Shown here: one piece after another, positions 20,995 to 32,129 of the stretch | Layout: the number at the start of each line of letters is the position of its first letter | Numbering within the stretch: position 1 is the first letter of the stretch | DNA from: Reticulitermes speratus | Lineage: Eukaryota > Arthropoda > Insecta > Blattodea > Rhinotermitidae | Reading direction: 5' to 3' | Assembly (NCBI GenBank): GCA_021186555.1 | Contig: JAJKFL010000005.1 | Span: 52,361,635-52,425,634, forward strand | Length of the DNA stretch: 64,000 nucleotides | Program-made: the position numbers and the translations under genes | Notes under the pieces: generated by a model | What the model saw: only the letters and a program-made list of their open reading frames with translations | Told to the model about the DNA's origin: nothing | Database searches by the model: none

Positions 20995-21238
20995 GGTACA
21001 GCTCTACTCATCCTTAATCTGGGCGCTAGATGGAGGGGAGTGGTCAACTTCACGCCCCAGCCGCTTTATCCCCGGGAAAGGACACCCAATGCCCATTGCA
21101 CAGAAGGTTGGGTGGGCCCTATATCAGGTCTAGAATTTTAGAGAGGAGAAATTTATCTTGCCCCTGCCGCGATTCAACCTCCGGATCGCCAGCCTGTAGC
21201 CAAGTCACTATATCGACTGAGCTACTCCAGATCTTGAT
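20995..21238 (-). mobile_element. SINE, family S4
   Basis: The minus strand head GATCTGGAGTAGCTCAGTCG, ATATAGTG (A box) and CGGAGGTTGAATCGCGG (B box) is followed by CCCTTTCCCGGGGATAAAGC, GGCTGGGGCGTGAAGTTGAC and CACTCCCCTCCATCTAGCGC, ending TAGAGCTGTACCTCAAC. The final CTTTACC tail is missing. Confidence 0.8.
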
Positions 21239-21244
21239 AACATT

Positions 21245-22545
21245 TGATAGCTGTTATTTATAAAATTTGAGATTAAAATTAAATTTTCGCTAACCACCAT
21301 GTTTGTAAATGAGTCAGTGATGAAAATTACCTTCATTGTTACCAACATAATCTTCATATTGTTTACGGGAGGGAAACAAGGACATCCTAGGATAATAAAC
21401 CTTTTAGCAACGATGTTCCTCCGCTACACTAAATACAGGCTTAACTTTGCATATGCCTGTACCAACATTACCATAACAACTATAAAACGGACAGTCTTAC
21501 CACTGCGTTCCTTTCACAACAGGGGTATACAAATACAAAGCCATTACAGAAAAGTGTGCACGTGGTAAAGGCACGTGTAAACATTTTCACGGGTCATTTG
21601 TTTGACATTAGAAAAGGTATGTATTCTATTCCGTTGCCTCATTCATCTGACAGCTAACTTTGACGAGGATGCTTTACCCGCAGAAGTTATTTAACCCTTT
21701 AAAAGCCCAGCGCTAACTATATGGACCATATGCTCAAACATTCACAACTCTGCACTTTACAACACAATGCATATATATATTCCTGTGGATATCAAAGCAA
21801 ACAGCAATTATTTCCAAATACTGCATTAAATTATTGGTGCAGTGTGTTTTCAGTGCGATACACGTGTCTATATAACTGTGATGCAGGTTAAGTTCTATCT
21901 TCAAAGCATCAACGTCAAACAATAAAGAACGACGAAATATAATTGGGGATGAATTAATAGCGGCATGCTTAGTCTATATCAGCATTCACCTAGAGATACT
22001 GAAGAAAGACATATGAACCATGTCGGGTTATTGGGTAGACATGACAGGGGTTCGAAAGTGGTACCTGCCACACATATATCAGAAGTATTACCGACGGTAT
22101 CTACGTAGTAGATTCCATTCACAAGTAAAACTGTTTCAAGGGAAGAATCTATGCCACAAATTATGTAAAAATAATTTAAAACTAGAACAGAATTTCTGTC
22201 ATTTTAACTTCATTCAGGGCTACGACCAAACACATACAGGAAAACTTAGCCTCACTGCAATGCGTCTATGGAATTGACGAAAAAATGAGGATTAAATGTA
22301 TAAAAGGTACTTTCATTCACAATCAGCTTTTCACTCATAAACAAAAAAATTCTGTTCAAAACTCACAAAGCCCACTTTCACAATGCATACGTATATTTCT
22401 AGCCCTACAAGTCTGCATTATATTTTATGCCATAAAACTAGTTTTATGGTAAATTCTATTCTATAATAAAGAATAATAAGTGTGCATTGGTTGGTTAAAG
22501 AGATGTACGATAGACTAACAATGCACGGTATGAATAATATAGCGT
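21245..22545. other. No gene recognised
   Basis: AT-rich, low complexity in places. Frames at 21299-21568 and 22020-22277 show no domain or codon bias that I can defend. Confidence 0.45.
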
Positions 22546-22561
22546 CTGTATTACTAATATT

Positions 22562-22963
22562 GTCGACCTCGGTAGACTAGTGGTTAGCGTGCTCGCCACT
22601 GGACCCAAGGTTCGCGGGTTCGATGGATTTTTAAGGGTGATAAAAATCCGGATCACAACTTCCTTCGAAGGGGAAGTAAAGCCGTCGGTCCCATGTCGTA
22701 GATTTACGGCATGTAAAAGAACCTTACGGGCATGAATAGAAATGTTTCGTAAGCAAAATTCAACCCCAATTTCTCACCCAAATCTCCTGACTGCCTGCCA
22801 GATGGCTCTGGCAGTCACATCAGGATCGATAGAACAGTAGCACGGCCAGTTGGCCAGTCACCAACTGCCACGAATGCGCACGACCAGTAACCTCGGAAAG
22901 AGGAGCCTGAGCCCATATAGGGCTGTTGAGCCATGGTTATTATTATTATTATATACTATTATA
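22562..22963 (+). mobile_element. SINE, family S2, with 13-bp target duplication
   Basis: TATTACTAATATT flanks it at 22549-22561 and 22964-22976. The head is GTCGACCTCGGTAGACTAGT, GGTTAGCGTG (A box) and GCGGGTTCGATGG. Compared with 44259-44630 the bases CCCGACCGAGGGC after the B box are deleted. The body ends GGGCTGTTGAGCCATGG followed by a (TTA)n tail at 22938-22956, the LINE-type tail of this SINE. Confidence 0.9.
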
Positions 22964-23084
22964 TATTACTAATATTATTGTCGTTCTGTTATTATGTACT
23001 CCTCACCCAACATTATTCACACGTGAATTCACAAATGAAGTGGATGACACCGACGGGGTATTGTCACATATGTAGAAAAAGAGA

Positions 23085-23575
23085 AATACATACAGGGTGT
23101 TGCTGGGAAATCATAAGGGAAAGAAGCCACCTGGAACACTCAGGTGCAGGGGGCAAAAAACATAAAAAATTAATCTTAAGGAAACACGATGACATAATGT
23201 TGACTAAATTCAGTTATGCTCAGAACAGGGACCAGGTAAGGGACATTATACGTCTATAAAATATGTGGGAGTTCCTGACTAGCTGAGGATCTATTATTAT
23301 TAAAATTGGTTTATTATCATTTCATAAGTACATCCATAGAAACAATACATACACTATACATCAGTTGTTCCTTTTACCAACTGCCAACGAGCCCTGCGCT
23401 CAGGAACTTAACCCTGTTTTCTAAGTAGCCAACATCCAGAGTTGTAGCCGTAGAGAAAAACTTTCACTTAACAAAAAACAGTACCTTTTCTTATTGCCCG
23501 TTAAAGCAATATATGCTTCGGTCTGTTGTAAGGATCTATTAACTTCTCAAGAAGGATTATACTCCACGGAATTAG
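23085..23575 (+). pseudogene. LINE C-terminal end, interrupted by a nested retroposon
   Basis: 23085-23296 is a decayed relative of 9830-10075: LGNHKGKKPPGTLRCRGQK, then KINLKE, then a degenerate tail GAGTTCCTGACTAGCTGAGG. 23531-23575 continues the tail (AACTTCTCAAGAAGGATTAT). Many stops. The interruption is described next. Confidence 0.65.
23297..23530 (-). mobile_element. Truncated retroposon inserted in a LINE, 11-bp target duplication
   Basis: AGGATCTATTA at 23286-23296 is repeated exactly at 23531-23541. The insert ends, on the minus strand, with AATAAACCAATTTTAATAATAA, so it has an A/T-rich microsatellite-type tail and an AATAAA. It looks like a 5'-truncated LINE 3' UTR. The insertion splits the older LINE tail. 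Confidence 0.75.
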
Positions 23576-23579
23576 TGTA

Positions 23580-24055
23580 ATATTTAAGGAATTATATTTT
23601 TATAGTTGGCACAGAAGTCCTCTTCATCATTGCATTTCCTAAATAGTTCCTTAACATCCGCCTGTCTGGAAGTTAAAATTACGAGGGCGAAGACACGAAA
23701 CGTGGCTTTGTTAGAAGCAATTGTGTGCAAATATAGATGGTTGAGATGTTCTCGCAAATATTTCCTACTCGTTACATAAAATAAAATAAAATAAAATATA
23801 TCTAGCAGCTTCTCGTAATTTCGTATTTACTGAGGCATGATTCATGGACGAAGGACTATCATGTCTATAACCTACGAAGCCTACAACCGGATGAGGTAGA
23901 ATTTCCCACCCACATCTTCTCCCGTTTCAAGGGTTATGCGTAGGCGGACATTATCCTTGCTTCCAGCTCTGGAGAAACGCTCCAGCGCTGACAACACTGA
24001 TTGATTGCACGATGCAGAAGTAGAAGTGTGAAATACTGATATAATTATATCAGTC
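23580..24055. other. No gene recognised; AAAAT microsatellite at 23777-23796
   Basis: Nothing else supported. Confidence 0.4.
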
Positions 24056-24057
24056 GT

Positions 24058-24090
<33 letters not shown>
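24058..24090. repeat. (TA)n microsatellite
   Basis: About 15 TA units. Confidence 0.95.
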
Positions 24091-24093
<3 letters not shown>

Positions 24094-24120
24094 CATGCAA
24101 TACAACTACAGTTAAACTTC

Positions 24121-24520
24121 ACTTTATATTCACCGTGCATCTTTTTATAAATAAATTATTTGTACCAACAAATGCACTAAGACAGTTTTTTCACTCTTTT
24201 CTTTATTATTACGATGCAATTAATTAATAATTATACTATACAGGGTAGTATAATATACTACTTGATTTTATTGTAATTTTTTAAAATTTAATAACTTTTA
24301 GCAGCTCAACAATACCACTAATTTTACAAAATTGTATACGATGTGGTAACAAATACTGACTAACTGTTATGACGTAACCAAAGAATTGGTCTATGTAAAA
24401 ACTCACTTAAAATACCCCCTGATGATGGCAGAATAACTGCCGAAATGCGTATTGGGGCATCCTTATAATAAAGAAAACAGTGAAAAAACTGTCTTAGTGC
24501 ATTTGTTGGTACAAATAATT
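24121..24520. mobile_element. Ribozyme-bearing inverted-repeat element (E1)
   Basis: Begins with the family terminus ATATTCACCGTGCATC. Arms of about 64 bp (24154-24217 and 24458-24520) are inverted and contain GTACCAACAAATGCAC/GTGCATTTGTTGGTAC. The hammerhead-like core (24415-24457) abuts the inside of the right arm. The left arm has lost its core. The 200-bp interior is AT-rich and non-coding. Confidence 0.75.
24415..24457 (+). ncRNA. Hammerhead-like ribozyme motif
   Basis: Stem I CCCC (24415-24418) with GGGG (24454-24457). Core CTGATGA, then T. Stem II GGCAG/CTGCC with loop AATAA. Then GAAA and TGCGTA, with TT before the cleavage position. The stem III second pair is T-A rather than the C-G of other copies, a compensated double change, and the cleavage triplet would be ATT. 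All helices pair. Confidence 0.65.
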
Positions 24521-24774
24521 CAACAACTAGTTGTTTGTAATATGATATTCGCCTCAAGGTTGAATCTTATGCCGAAACACGTAGGAGCTGGTGGTGTGAT
24601 ATAATACACACGTAATAGTTGTTTGATTGGAACATTCAGTGATATCGTATAGCAGGTACAGAAATGTTGGGTCTATCATAGTGATACACGAATATCCATT
24701 TAACCCTTTAAAGACGAAACGTAATCTGTTTTATATAAGGACTCAGTGCGCACCGCGCAGTAAACACTCTCCAC

Positions 24775-25038
24775 TTTTTTTTTCCAATGGCTCGACAGCC
24801 TCTAAGGGGCCTAGGCCGCCTCATTTTTCGAGGCTTCACGATCACACTCTTTAGACACACCACACTCGGTAGGACTCCTCTGGACGAGTGACCAGCCCGT
24901 CGCAGAGACCTCTACCTGACAACACACAACACTCACAAGAGACAGACATCCATGCCCTAGGCGGGATTCGAACCCACAATCCAAGCAATCGAGGGGTATC
25001 AGACCTGCGCCTTAGACCGCACAACCACCGGGATAGGC
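24775..25038 (-). mobile_element. SINE, family S1
   Basis: The minus strand reads GCCTATCCCGGTGGTTGTGC and GTCTAAGGCGCAGG (A box), GTGGGTTCGAATCCCGCC (B box), then GCCTCGAAAAATGAGGCGGC and a tail GAGCCATTGG plus a run of A. Complete, moderately diverged. Confidence 0.85.
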
Positions 25039-25044
25039 GTTGAT

Positions 25045-25690
25045 TCTGCTTATATATACTTGATGTTTGTGAATGCTCATTGCGCGAAGGCCGGTGTCAG
25101 GATGAGCGGAGCGGGTAACTGGCTTGTCGCGTAATGAGGAGACTGCGAAAATGTAGAAAGGAACGAGAAAAAAGTTTCAACTACGAAACATGATCCCAAA
25201 GGGAAAAAGTTGCAACTTGACGATTTGGATCAAATATGAGATAAACTGAAAGTTCTTAGAATATGATGGATTTTGACAGCCGCCGGAGTTGTTAAGGACG
25301 GCACTAACTTTACTGCAGAAGGGGGGTGCTTCTTGGAGGGACATGAAAAATTTGTTTGGAATCTACAAAGTAAAATGACAAAAGATATCTGCCAAACGAG
25401 AGGCCTGAGGAATCCGTTGTGAGTTAACGACGAAGCATATTCACGCCAATTACATCGTCAAACAAGCTGGCAGCACGATGAGTGTTAGGAGACATGAGAG
25501 TCCTAAACATGGGGGTGGTGGAGTTAATTCAAGCGTCTGAACAATTCTATAGTACTAAGTCAAAATCACATGGCCAGAACTACATCGACAGCCAAAATAA
25601 AAAGCCAGGCTCTCAAGGGTATCTTTTCTATTTTTTATTATTATCCAACTAATGCATTTGATCATCACAGTTTCGTTATAATATATTAAA
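25045..25690. other. No gene recognised
   Basis: Purine-rich sequence with GCGGGTAACTGGC-like blocks at 25110-25140. No frame or RNA could be assigned. Confidence 0.4.
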
Positions 25691-25698
25691 AACATTCT

Positions 25699-25740
25699 AT
25701 TCCTACATGTTTCGAGCCCTGTCGGACCATCATCAGGAAG
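25699..25740 (-). ncRNA. Degenerate hammerhead-like motif
   Basis: On the minus strand: CTGATGA-T-GGTCC GACAG GGCTC-GAAA-CATG-TA-GGAA. Stem II is imperfect (one mismatch, one wobble), and stem I (CTTC/GGAA) is weak. Stem III has the short CATG form shared with 8691-8737. Confidence 0.45.
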
Positions 25741-25869
25741 AACATGTCACTATTGCACAAAACAATTACATAACAATATGTGGTCAGTCGTATATGTCGA
25801 TCTTATGGCAATTATTCCCGTGGTGGTCTGTTACACTGGAAGTCAAAGTGTAAAATATATATTGGTTTC

Positions 25870-26205
25870 CCTTCGAAATTCCTAACAAAATTCTGTGCGT
25901 ACGTAACATTTCTCCGATGCGTAATAGTTTGCGATTAGTTTGAAGCAGAATTTGATGCAAATCCGTTGCTCCTTCACATCAGTCATTTTGGCAGGTCGGT
26001 GCGATCGCGAAACAGCACTAACACGACGTTAAAAAAAATGCACAGAAAAAACACACACGTCAACACAGCACAACGCCACTTGGCAGACTGGTTCACAAAG
26101 GGTACAGCTCGCGATACCTACAGGCCCACAACTGTACTACAAGCGGTTTTCGCGCGGCATTCAAATTTCGGGAACTTTTGGGTTGCTCCACGTACATGTC
26201 CCACA
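25870..26205 (-). pseudogene. Mariner-type element, 5' end with transposase start
   Basis: The minus strand from 25986 reads MTDVKEQRICIKFCFKL, the start of the paired HTH domain of a mariner/SETMAR-like transposase. The frame decays after about 17 residues (IANYYASEK...). Upstream, 25987-26205 is the matching non-coding leader, which ends near GTGGAGCAACCCAAAAGTTC, typical of mariner termini. Everything after the first ~40 codons is gone. Confidence 0.65.
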
Positions 26206-26209
26206 TATC

Positions 26210-26710
26210 TCATCCCACTCACTTTTCTTAACCCAATACGCGGTGAAGAATGTGTCTATCTGTTACGAAGCTACTCATCACGCAACTTCCTCCTTCCTCG
26301 TGTTACAGTCCCCCTTGTAGTGTACAAGCTCTCTCCAGCACTCTGCCCTCAAACACGATGAATCTATCCTCCACTTAATATAGGAGACCAAGCTTAACTT
26401 ATTAAATAAGTGAGGAGTAATTACGCGGAATTCCATGAAAAGCCTGTAGTTATCTCGCAGGTCAACAAATTCACTGTTGATATACACCCTGAAGGTTAAT
26501 TAAAGTGTTCACAAAGGCCCACTAATGGGCAGTATCTCGAACCATCTAAATTCAATCCACACCTCTGTATCATACCTACAAGATAAAGTAACAGTATCCT
26601 CCATCTACACCTACGTTTTTCAAATAGCTTCTTCCCTTCCAAATTTTCGACTAAATTTCATAGGCATTTCTAGTGTATTCAGTGCGTGCTAAATTATCAG
26701 GCACTGGGTC
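26210..26710. other. No gene recognised
   Basis: The 131-codon plus frame that crosses this region from 25966 lies antisense to the mariner leader and is a by-product. Confidence 0.45.
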
Positions 26711-26713
26711 TAT

Positions 26714-26970
26714 GTGTATTTGTGTGTGTATGTGTGTGTGTATGCACGTATGTATAAGTATGTATGTATGTATTCATGTATGTATGTATTCATGTATATA
26801 TGTATGTATGTATGTATATATCTATGTATGTATTATGTATGCATGCCTGTAGTTATCTATCTATTTATGTATGCATGTTTGTATGTATGCATGTATGTAT
26901 TTATCTATGTATGTATGCATGTTTGTATGTATGTATCTATCTACGTATGTATGTATGTACGCATGTATAA
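26714..26970 (+). repeat. (TATG)n microsatellite with variants
   Basis: TATG/TATC/CATG tetranucleotide array that gives Met-Tyr-Val-Cys style frames; not coding. Confidence 0.95.
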
Positions 26971-27066
26971 ACTTGATTTTTTGTTCACCGTGCATTATGG
27001 TAATATATAAATGGATATGTCAACCAACAATTGCACTAATTAAGTTTTATTTACACTTTAAGATTG

Positions 27067-27110
27067 ACGTACATATGTTTCGGTCACAAAGTGACCATCA
27101 TCAGAAGTAC
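27067..27110 (-). ncRNA. Hammerhead-like ribozyme motif, left copy of E2
   Basis: On the minus strand: CTGATGA-T-GGTCAC TTT GTGACC-GAAA-CATATG-TA. Stem II is perfect (6 bp). Stem I has decayed (CTT against CGT). Confidence 0.6.
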
Positions 27111-27248
27111 GCACGTGTGTGTACTTCACTTCACTTGTCCATTGTTTGTTGAGTACCAATACAGTGCAGCAATGTACAAAAAGTAACCACACGCATAACT
27201 CAATAAACAATGGACAAGTGAAGTGAAGTGCACACACGTGCGTATTGA

Positions 27249-27291
27249 GCCCCTGATGATGGTCACTTTGTGACCGAAACATATGTAGGGC
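27249..27291 (+). ncRNA. Hammerhead-like ribozyme motif, right copy of E2
   Basis: Stem I GCCC (27249-27252) with GGGC (27288-27291), all paired. Core CTGATGA-T. Stem II GGTCAC/GTGACC with loop TTT. Then GAAA-CATATG-TA. Relative to the common CCCC/GGGG stem, the fourth pair is G-C in place of C-G, a compensated change. Confidence 0.72.
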
Positions 27292-27356
27292 AATTGTAAA
27301 GTATAAATATAACTTAATTAGTGTAATATTTGGTTGACATATCCATTTATATAGTA

Positions 27357-27395
27357 CGCATGTATGTTTGTATGTATGTATTCATGTATGTATGT
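27357..27395 (+). repeat. (TATG)n continuation
   Basis: GCATGTATGTTTGTATGTAT resumes the array interrupted by E2. Confidence 0.85.
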
Positions 27396-27414
27396 ATCTA
27401 TCTATATATTATAA

Positions 27415-27995
27415 CCGTTGGAGATAATTATTTACTTTATTAGACAAATCAAAGTTAAATTTTGGAATATAGCGATAGAGAATGCGGGTGTTAGGAGGGA
27501 AGTCAGTAGCATCTGGTAATTAGAAGAAGGTCATTATGGTAGGAGGGAAAGTGTAGAGGTTAGCAAAGGATAGGAGATGCTGCATGTTAGTACAAAGGAC
27601 ACTAGTTTGTCACACATTTGTCAATGTCAAATGTAATGGGGTTTCAGAGTTTCTTGGGTCAGTCAAAATTCGAGGGTTTGACACTTTTTCGTGATGTAAA
27701 TCACGAGGGGGTGGATACAGTGTTAGTCACGGCAGCACATGAAAAATGTCCGGTAGAAGACGTTATACGGGGTTTACATACATTACGTTAAGGGATAGCG
27801 CGTCAGTCATTAGGAACCAACGGGGAGTTAGAACACAAAATTTTAAAGTTTTGGACCTACTGGGGGCTTGCTAAATTTACATATGACCAATCAGATTAGT
27901 TAGGAAAATTAGAGTAGGGAAGGTTTTGAACAAGACAACCAAGTTTGCTTACGACAGCGAACGACACAGAAGTATTTCGGCTTTCTTAGAGGGAG
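27415..27995. other. No gene recognised
   Basis: G-rich segment (27560-27900) with broken frames in all phases. It could be a decayed transposon, but I cannot name it. Confidence 0.4.
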
Positions 27996-28009
27996 GACGC
28001 ACGATCGTA

Positions 28010-28316
28010 AAGGTAAAGCAACCCCATTACAGGCCTAGACAGGCCCTGAGGGGTCCAGGAGGTTGAGGCTCCCAGATTTGTAGACAATCGGCACATGAAG
28101 GTGGTAAGGTTGTCAGCCCTACGCACCGGCCGCCTTTACCCCCCAGGAAAGATCCCTGGTACTCATTTCTGTTAGAGGCTGAGTCGACCCCAGGGCCATA
28201 GTGCGACCGAAACGATTATGTCAAGGAATTAATTCCAATGACACCATCGGGAATCGAACCCGCGACGTTCCGGTTTGTAGCGTAGTGCCTCAACCAACTA
28301 CGCCACCGCGCGCCCC
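28010..28316 (-). mobile_element. SINE, family S3, with 14-bp target duplication
   Basis: GACGCACGATCGTA at 27996-28009 is repeated exactly at 28317-28330. Same order as 10577-10870 but complete: it retains GGGGTCGACTCAGCCTCTAA and ATGGCCCTGG, which the 10577 copy lacks. Confidence 0.95.
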
Positions 28317-28334
28317 GACGCACGATCGTATCAC

Positions 28335-28735
28335 TCCTAAATTTCGGATAAGAGCTACAGACAAGATTCTTTAATTACAAATTAATAAATTATTGCTACG
28401 GGGTACAGAGAGTGAATAATTGTGTTAAATTGGACTTAAGTGGTTTACACCAGTTTCGGTACTATTACTTAACATATCTGTGAAGTGCAGTGACGTCAAA
28501 CAACAAAGTGATCCGTGCTACGTTTATCATCATATACATCAAAACATTAACCAGTTAGCGTCCAGTGATCTATAATAAATCAATCTAAAGGATACTTCAG
28601 ATTAGTAAGAAAAAACTTAATCTTCTTAATGGTTCTTCTTTCTAATTTCCCGACACTCAAACCACGTTAATCCCTGTAAATTACGTTTCATGCAAAATCG
28701 ACTGAGATAGTAAAGGTGTGCCGGACGGTTATAAT
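28335..28735. other. No gene recognised
   Basis: AT-rich, unassigned. Confidence 0.4.
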
Positions 28736-29690
28736 ATGTATATATGCGTATATGTATGTATCTGTATATGTATGTATGCATGTATGTATTATGTATGTAT
28801 TCATGCATGTACGTGTACGTATCTATATATGTAGGTATGCATGTATGTATTATGTATGTATGTATTCATGCATGTACGTATGTATCTATATATGTATGTA
28901 TGCATGTATGTATTATGTATGTATGTATTCATGCATGTACGTATGTATCTATATATGTATGTATGCATGTATGTATTATGTATGTATGTATTCATGCATG
29001 TACGTATGTATCTATATATGTATGTATGCATGTATGTATTATGTATGTATGTATTCGTGCATGTACGTATGTATCTGTATATGTATGTATGCATGTATGT
29101 ATTATGTATGTATGTATTCATGCATGTACGTATGTATCTATATATGTATGTATGCATGTATGTATTATGTATGTATGTATTCATGTATGTATTCATGCAT
29201 GTACGTATGTATCTATATATGTATGTATGCATGTATGTATTATGTATGTATGTATTCATGCATGTACGTATGTATCTATATATGTATGTATGCATGCATG
29301 TATTATGTATGTATGTATTCATGTATGTATATATGCATGTACGTATCTATATATGTATGTATGCATGTATGTATTATGTATGTATGTATTCATGCATGTA
29401 CGTATGTATCTATATATGTATGTATGCATGCATGTATTATGTATGTATGTATTCATGTATGTATATATGCATGTACGTATCTATATATGTATGTATGCAT
29501 GTATGTATTATGTATGTATGTATTCATGCATGTACGTATGTATCTATATATGTATGTATGCATGCATGTATTATGTATGTATGTATTCATGTATGTATAT
29601 ATGCATGTACGGGTGTATCTATATATATATATGTATGCATGTATGTATTTATCTATATATATATATGTACGCATGTATGTATATCTTCAT
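28736..29690 (+). repeat. TATG satellite with 60-bp higher-order period
   Basis: Tetranucleotide-based sequence is organised into ~60-bp units (TATGCATGTATGTATTATGT, ATGTATGTATTCATGCATGT, ACGTATGTATCTATATATG), about 15 copies. A variant block with TATATATGCATG recurs every second or third unit in the right half. The 347- and 316-codon frames are by-products of a period divisible by three. Confidence 0.95.
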
Positions 29691-29699
29691 TTAATAATC

Positions 29700-30500
29700 T
29701 TTAACAAATGGACAAGCAGTCAATTTTGTACGGCTCTGACGACGGTACATCACATCTAAACTCCTTACATTACCGACTCTGTCCATCGTCTCATGTATTT
29801 AAATGAACAGCGCAGAAGGCTGCAGTAACGGCAATGTGCCTCCCCTCCCGGCCAGCAAGTCGTCGTATGTCAGAGAGAGGCAGTTGGTGCCAGGGTCTTG
29901 CAACATTGCGCAATGCGGGACTCAGTAGCGTAAGAGCATCGAGAAATATTGGTTGTGTTCTTCATGCTAACGACCTTCGAAATCAACAGTGTCCACTCAA
30001 GTCTTTCGAAAAATGAGCCCAGATTGTTACAACAGTTGCGAAATTCTGGCTTTCAGATTTGTCAGTGGCAGATTATTGTATGCAATGCACCTTTTCAGCA
30101 TGCAAAGATGAAGCTTCTGCACTTGCCTATTTTCCACAACGTGGTCAATCTTATGTGATGGAAGATTTGAACGAAAAATAGCAATATTTTGTGTACAAAA
30201 AAAATGTTTTACATGATAAAATATACTTACTCTCCACGGACTTTTATGGTGCCGAATACGTGAACAAATTTTGAAACATTTCAGACATCATGAGTCGATA
30301 CAAAACAAAAGCAAAGTCGGGGAAACCAGCGAAATAAAAGAATGTTCGTAATACAGTATCGAAACTATCGTGCATCAAAGGTTTAGCGAGATTTGCGCTG
30401 ACAAAGTTTTTAAACTGTCTTTGTAACATGATGTGTTCTATGATTTGACATTAGTTTGTGTTAAAGAAGGATGTAAAGAATTATGCAGTAAAATAATATT
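29700..30500. other. No gene recognised
   Basis: GC-richer piece at 29800-29930 (CCTCCCCTCCCGGCCAGCAA) without a supported exon. Confidence 0.4.
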
Positions 30501-30507
30501 AAAAAAA

Positions 30508-30546
30508 CCTGAAGACGGAGGAAGATCCTGCCCCCGAAACGTAGTA
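30508..30546 (+). repeat. GAAACGT-type repeat core
   Basis: CCTGAAGACGGAGGAAGATC, CTGCCCCCGAAACGTAGTAT. Core CTGAAGA and GAAACG are present; stem II (GGAGG...CCCCC) is poor. Confidence 0.45.
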
Positions 30547-30559
30547 TTGTATTAATTAC

Positions 30560-31115
30560 ATTAATTTCAATACATCAAGGATGGAGAAACTCCACAAAAG
30601 TAAAGATTTTCGAAACAAAATGTTCAGTTCTTCAATACGTAGCCCTTACCCCTTCTGTGTCCCGGTCCTTCTTCTGTAGTTCAAAATAAGTGTTGAACCG
30701 AAGTTTGAATTCTTCTGAGAAGTGACGCTGTGTGGTAATATAAGTTCGGTGTCCGGGTTAACAAGGCAAATGAGCGAAATTGTGAGGTGGAAGTGACACT
30801 AGCGCCAGTAACTTTAGTATACTCAAATTAATTACGGGATTAGATCTTGGTAAAACACGCATTTTTTTTATTAAGATAATATTTATGTATAACGTAAAAT
30901 AAAAATAATTTTAGCTCTGATTTCAAGTCGATAATGACTGTAGTATTTGAGCCTGAACATGTGAAACTTTATACAAAGATGGGTTTTACGTGAGCTTAAA
31001 TAATATTGATAAAAATGGCTGGCATATCAGTAACGGTAAAAGTGCGTGACTCTGAGGTGTATATATGATATATTTACCACACAATCATATTAAGTCTGTA
31101 TTTAAATAATCAGTT
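30560..31115. other. No gene recognised
   Basis: AT-rich, unassigned. Confidence 0.4.
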
Positions 31116-31119
31116 CTTC

Positions 31120-31320
31120 ACAAAAGTACAACAAAACAAAAGTACAACAGAACAAAAGAACAACAAAACAAAAGTACAACAGAACAAAAGTACAACAGAA
31201 CAAAAGTACAACAAAACAAAAGTACAACAAAACAAAAGTACAACAAAACAAAAGTACAACAAAACAGAAGTACAACAAAACAAAAGTACAACAAAACAAA
31301 AGTACAACAAAACAAAAGTA
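31120..31320. repeat. 16-bp minisatellite, about 12 copies
   Basis: The unit ACAAAAGTACAACAAA (variants with CAG or AGAACA). The Cys/Phe/Leu/Val-rich minus frames are by-products. Confidence 0.95.
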
Positions 31321-31324
31321 CTGA

Positions 31325-32125
31325 TATTAACGGATAAGTACAATTACGCAACAGGAACGTATGCTTTCAGAAATCTGCTCGGAACTGCTTGTTTACATTA
31401 GTACTGGATCATTTTGCTGAAAACTACGTTTAATACAGAGTCTATATGAAAACAATAATTAAAAGCTCAGTGACCCGAGAAGAATTTCATCAGACGTGAA
31501 TGACTGTAGTTAATAACAAGCAACCTGACTCTGCAAGAGACATTTACTGCTGACAGTAAAACGTGAGGTGTTTAAACGTCACGCGGACAGGTTTGGAGTT
31601 TACAGTAGGTACACATAATGATACAGATTAATTATTGTTTATGTTTATTAACTAAACTTTACGTAGTTCAGGAACTGACAGTCTCCGGACAGCGATTGGA
31701 TTAAGGGCTCGCTCTATCGACCAGTAACATAACGATTAAATGTAATTATACAAACCAATACTTCAGAAATTAATTTCGTGAATGCAGACGCACAGCTAAA
31801 ATAAACATAACTTACAAAAAGTTCCAATTCTAAAGCAATCAACGTGCAAAATGATGAAGCACTGCTTACTTACAAAATAAATACAAGAGTAAATATGATG
31901 GCGATAAGAGTAAAACTCAAAAATAATCATACCTAAGACATCTCCCTTCAGAATCTTGAATTTACAGGAAAATATCTATAAAGAATGTGTTTAACTTCGC
32001 AGGAGAGTATAAGGTGCCCTCCCTCCCAATTTTTCAGATGATAAATTATAAAAATAATTCTCGTCTTATATTCTTTTAACTACGGTACACCCATCCTGCT
32101 GCTCTGTAGCTACAATTTCTTCTCC
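31325..32125. other. No gene recognised
   Basis: AT-rich, unassigned. Confidence 0.4.
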
Positions 32126-32129
32126 AATC

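Larger units (their letters stand above)
27005..27352. mobile_element. Ribozyme-bearing inverted-repeat element (E2)
   Basis: The family terminus TTCACCGTGCATTATGG lies just outside at 26983-26999. Arms of about 150 bp (27005-27153 and 27199-27352) are inverted. Each contains a hammerhead-like core with its CTGA side toward the centre, then ATTAAGTTATATTT-like sequence and CCAACAATTGCAC/GTGTAATATTTGGTTG. The central ~45 bp is unique. It sits inside a TATG array (26714-26970 and 27357-27395), so it probably inserted there. Confidence 0.85.

Noticed and set aside
25966..26361. 131-codon plus-strand frame
   Set aside because: Lies antisense to the mariner leader and transposase start on the minus strand; no domain.
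28716..29759. 347- and 316-codon Met/Tyr/Cys/Val frames
   Set aside because: Translation of a TATG-based satellite.
31102..31351. Hydrophobic Cys/Phe/Leu frames, apparent membrane protein
   Set aside because: Translation of a 16-bp minisatellite in all three minus frames.
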